Shown: piece by piece, positions 20,791 to 23,168 of the stretch
How the letters are laid out: each line of letters begins with the position of its first letter
Position numbering within the stretch: the first letter of the stretch is position 1
Source: Bacillota bacterium
Lineage (GTDB): Bacteria > Bacillota > Bacilli > Paenibacillales > Paenibacillaceae
Length of the DNA: 23,168 nt
Assembly (NCBI GenBank): GCA_023433615.1
Contig: JAEZCJ010000153.1
Location: 1-23,168, forward strand
Direction of reading: 5' to 3'
The notes under the pieces: model-generated
The model's database searches: none
What the model was told of the DNA's origin: nothing
The model's input: only the letters and a program-made list of their open reading frames with translations
Position numbers and translations under genes: made by a program

Positions 20791-23168
20791 TCAATCCTTC
20801 ATCTGTATCATGTTCACGATCGCGGCTACCGCTTCGGCTCTTGTTACCGCTGCATCAGGCGCAAACTGTCCGCCGCTTCTCCCTTGCAGGATTCCCGCTT
20901 GACGAACCGCGGCTACCGCTCCCTTCGCCCAGGCTGGAATGTCCCCGTCATCGGCAAACCCGGTTATCGCGTCGGTATCGGATTCGATGTCCGCGGCCCG
21001 CGCAATCATGACTGCCATCTCCGCCCGGGTAATAGTCGCTGCCGGACGGAAGCTTCCGTCGCCGTAGCCGGTCACGATCCCCGCTTCCACGGCCTGTGCA
21101 ACGGCTGCCCGGGCCCACGCCCCGATCTCCGCCGTATCCGTGAATGTCCGTTCCGTTCCAGTTGCCTGCGGCTTCGGCGCGTTCATCAGCATTACCGTAA
21201 ATTCAGCGCGCGTGACGGCGGCATTCGGTTTGAACGTACCGTCGGCATACCCTTTGACGATACCGGCACCGACGGCCGCTTGAATGCTCCCTTCCGCCCA
21301 ATGGCCGGAGATGTCGCTTAGGTCGATCGTCTGCTCCCCGTCCGGCGCGGACACCGTCTCTCGATCAACGGTGAATACCGCAAATTTCGTGAAGTGGTTC
21401 ACGCTTGCCGTAATCGTATTTCCGTTAACCACGCCGCCGACTTCTACCCACACCTGCTTCGATTCGTCATAGAAGAATACGGAAGGCTTTTGACCGTCCG
21501 TCAAGGTTGTCGGATCGAACACGAATGTCAGGGCAACATCCTTGTTAAAGTTTGCAGCGGCGCTTTTCATAATTTCATAGATCGGACTGAGCGGCAGATC
21601 GTCCTCCTTGATCAGCTTATGCGTGTCCGTCACGGTTTCGATCGTGATTTTCAATTCTTCATCGGAAGCGCCGGCAGGGATGACGATCTTTATCGCATCA
21701 CCCATGCGAACCTCGCCCGAGCGGCCGACAGGGATCGTAATCGTACCGTTTGTCGATGTGACTGTGCCATGGCTCGGAGCCGTTCCGCCAGCGCTCCCGC
21801 CGCCGCCGTTGTCGGTGCCGCCTCCGCCGCCGCTCGCGTTACCGTTCGTTGCGACCGCGATGCTTTCGCTGTCGTTCGATATATTGCCCAGCCTATCGAT
21901 CGCCTTCATCGTGTAGTGGTACGTTCTCGATGCCGCAAGTCCCATATCGACGTAAGTATTCTCTGCCGTCTCAGCAACCATGACGCCGTCGCGATAGACC
22001 CGATAGCTCGCCACTCCCGAATCATCGCTCGCGGCGAGATACAGCGTGATCGCGGTCGTTGTTATCTCACCCGGCGTAACGATTACCTGATCCGGCGCGA
22101 TCGTGTCCGCAAGCACGCCGTACGTAGAAAAATGGCCGACCGACGTCGTGATGCCGCTGTCCGTCACGCGGGAAGGCTGGTACTCCCACTTGCCTGTCGT
22201 TTCATTGTAATAGTAGACGGCGAGCTTGTTCAGATCTTCATTCGCATCGTATCCGAGTGTAATCTCTACGGGTTGGTCAATCGTCATGCCTTCGAAATGA
22301 TAATCGATCACTTGCCCTGCTAAGGAAAGCTTGACATCTCCGGATGGCACGGAACTCGACTCCCTCACCGTCAACGTCGCCCCCGGGGGAATCGACAGCC
22401 CCTCAGGCAGACGGATGACAAGCCCACCAGGGAACGTCAGCGTACGAACCGACGGATCGAGTGCGACCGGCACCCCCATCGCTTCATCGGCCGAGACGTT
22501 TACCAACAGCTGATACGTAAGCTGGTCCTGATTCTCCGCGGTGACCGTAATGCGAATCGAATTCGGCCCGACCGTCAAATTAGAAACGTTGTAAGCATAT
22601 ACGGCATCCGTAACCGATTGATAAGTCGCGCCCGTGACCGTCACGGACTGGGCCGGATCCCCTTTGGTTAGATAAAGATTAAGACTCGTCACCGTCTTCG
22701 CCGCATCGAATTCATAATAGATGTTCGACGGCGAGAATACCGGATTGAGCATGCCTTGGTCGACGGACAGACCCGACAACAACGCGTTGGTTGAAGCCCA
22801 TCCCGCATACAGCGTGAAGTCTGCATTCCCGATGGGCAAGACGAAATCATATGGCGACGTCAAGCTGTGATCCGTGTACCACCCGACGAACGCGAAGCCC
22901 GACCTCGTCGGGTCCTCCGGCTCGATTGCCGGACTGCCATAGCGCACGGTCTGGACGTTGACGGGCGAACCGCCGTTGCTCTCGAAGCTGATCGTGTACG
23001 GGTTGGCCGACCATTGCGCATAGAGCGTCACGTCGGCCGTGCCGATCGTATACGCGCCGCCTGCGGGGTAGCTCGTCCCGCTGCCGTTCGCCGCCGTGTT
23101 CCAGCCCGCGAACGTGTGCCCCGTCTTCGCCAGTCCGCCGGTATTGCCCGGCAGCGTGATGGCGGTGT
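20791..23168 (-). CDS. SLH-anchored multidomain surface protein (5' end outside window)
   Basis: The frame is open to the right edge, so 791 C-terminal residues are visible and the start is missing. Order (window numbering): two Listeria-Bacteroides InlB-type repeats (GHTFAGWNTAANG...TLYAQW, then PTRSGFAFVGWYTD...TLYAGW; about 15-123), a cadherin-like beta-sandwich (about 127-225; LSVDQGMLNPVFSPSNIYYEF), a beta domain ending VGHFSTYGVLA (about 240-352), a fibronectin-III-like domain (about 355-442), a Gly/Ser-rich linker, a second beta domain ending VNHFTKFAVFTV (about 472-600), and three SLH domains (about 615-665, 673-726 and 735-787). All three SLH repeats keep the G-x-F-x-P...T-R-A-E core. 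SLH domains bind pyruvylated secondary wall polymer, so the protein is held on the cell surface. Two terminators follow. Confidence 0.93.
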   Translation of the reverse strand, partial: TAITLPGNTGGLAKTGHTFAGWNTAANGSGTSYPAGGAYTIGTADVTLYAQWSANPYTISFESNGGSPVNVQTVRYGSPAIEPEDPTRSGFAFVGWYTDHSLTSPYDFVLPIGNADFTLYAGWASTNALLSGLSVDQGMLNPVFSPSNIYYEFDAAKTVTSLNLYLTKGDPAQSVTVTGATYQSVTDAVYAYNVSNLTVGPNSIRITVTAENQDQLTYQLLVNVSADEAMGVPVALDPSVRTLTFPGGLVIRLPEGLSIPPGATLTVRESSSVPSGDVKLSLAGQVIDYHFEGMTIDQPVEITLGYDANEDLNKLAVYYYNETTGKWEYQPSRVTDSGITTSVGHFSTYGVLADTIAPDQVIVTPGEITTTAITLYLAASDDSGVASYRVYRDGVMVAETAENTYVDMGLAASRTYHYTMKAIDRLGNISNDSESIAVATNGNASGGGGGTDNGGGGSAGGTAPSHGTVTSTNGTITIPVGRSGEVRMGDAIKIVIPAGASDEELKITIETVTDTHKLIKEDDLPLSPIYEIMKSAAANFNKDVALTFVFDPTTLTDGQKPSVFFYDESKQVWVEVGGVVNGNTITASVNHFTKFAVFTVDRETVSAPDGEQTIDLSDISGHWAEGSIQAAVGAGIVKGYADGTFKPNAAVTRAEFTVMLMNAPKPQATGTERTFTDTAEIGAWARAAVAQAVEAGIVTGYGDGSFRPAATITRAEMAVMIARAADIESDTDAITGFADDGDIPAWAKGAVAAVRQAGILQGRSGGQFAPDAAVTRAEAVAAIVNMIQMKD

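Noticed and set aside
21780..21840. Low-complexity repeat of GCC/CCG triplets.
   Set aside because: It encodes the Gly/Ser linker of the SLH protein; an ordinary flexible spacer, not a mobile or regulatory repeat.
21394..22323. 309-codon plus-strand ORF.
   Set aside because: It is antisense to the SLH surface protein gene, rich in Arg, Asp and His with no recognisable domain; a shadow frame of the GC-biased gene.

Overview
The window looks like a chromosomal piece of a spore-forming Firmicute close to Paenibacillus. The reasons are moderate GC by eye, strong AGGAGG-type ribosome binding sites, frequent GTG/TTG starts, a surface protein with three C-terminal SLH domains, an ECF sigma factor paired with a DUF4179-type membrane protein, and an MMPL exporter next to an OmpR-type two-component system. 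No rRNA, tRNA, CRISPR array or intact insertion sequence was seen. Genus assignment is inference.

Left half (1-12966): a secondary-metabolite gene cluster built around a highly reducing type II polyketide/fatty-acid-like synthase. One long leftward operon runs, in transcription order, ACP-A, ketosynthase (Cys-His-His triad intact), FabZ-type dehydratase, a chain-length-factor-like ketosynthase that has lost the triad, FabG-type ketoreductase, ACP-B, two ABC exporter half-transporters, and a NodU/CmcH-type O-carbamoyltransferase cut by the window edge. A divergent rightward operon carries a short AraC-type regulator, ACP-C, a protein resembling the BtrH N-terminal fold, and a family 2 glycosyltransferase. 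The two operons share a roughly 335-bp control region with a plausible sigma-A promoter on each strand. With KS, CLF, KR and DH but no methyltransferase, enoyl reductase or cyclase in view, the expected product is a linear polyene acyl chain on ACP. It could then be handed over (ACP-C, BtrH-like protein), glycosylated, carbamoylated and exported. The nearest characterised logic I know is the streptococcal granadaene (cyl) operon and the Gram-negative aryl polyene clusters. The carbamoyltransferase, the BtrH-like protein and three distinct carrier proteins make this version different. No phosphopantetheinyl transferase, malonyl transacylase or starter-unit gene is visible, so the cluster is either incomplete here (it runs off the left edge) or borrows those functions from primary metabolism.

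Middle (12973-17690): a convergent leftward operon of an MMPL/RND-type exporter, an OmpR-family response regulator, a sensor histidine kinase and a small four-helix membrane protein. Two contiguous 11-bp direct repeats sit at the -35 region of the operon promoter, as expected for autoregulation by the response regulator.

Right (17861-19938): an ECF sigma factor with an overlapping DUF4179-type putative anti-sigma factor, ended by an intrinsic terminator. Then comes about 900 bp without an ordinary gene. It holds an orphan terminator, a possible 22-residue cationic amphipathic peptide ORF with a very strong ribosome binding site, and several stem-loops. The window ends inside a large SLH-anchored surface protein (20791-23168, leftward, N-terminus outside the window).
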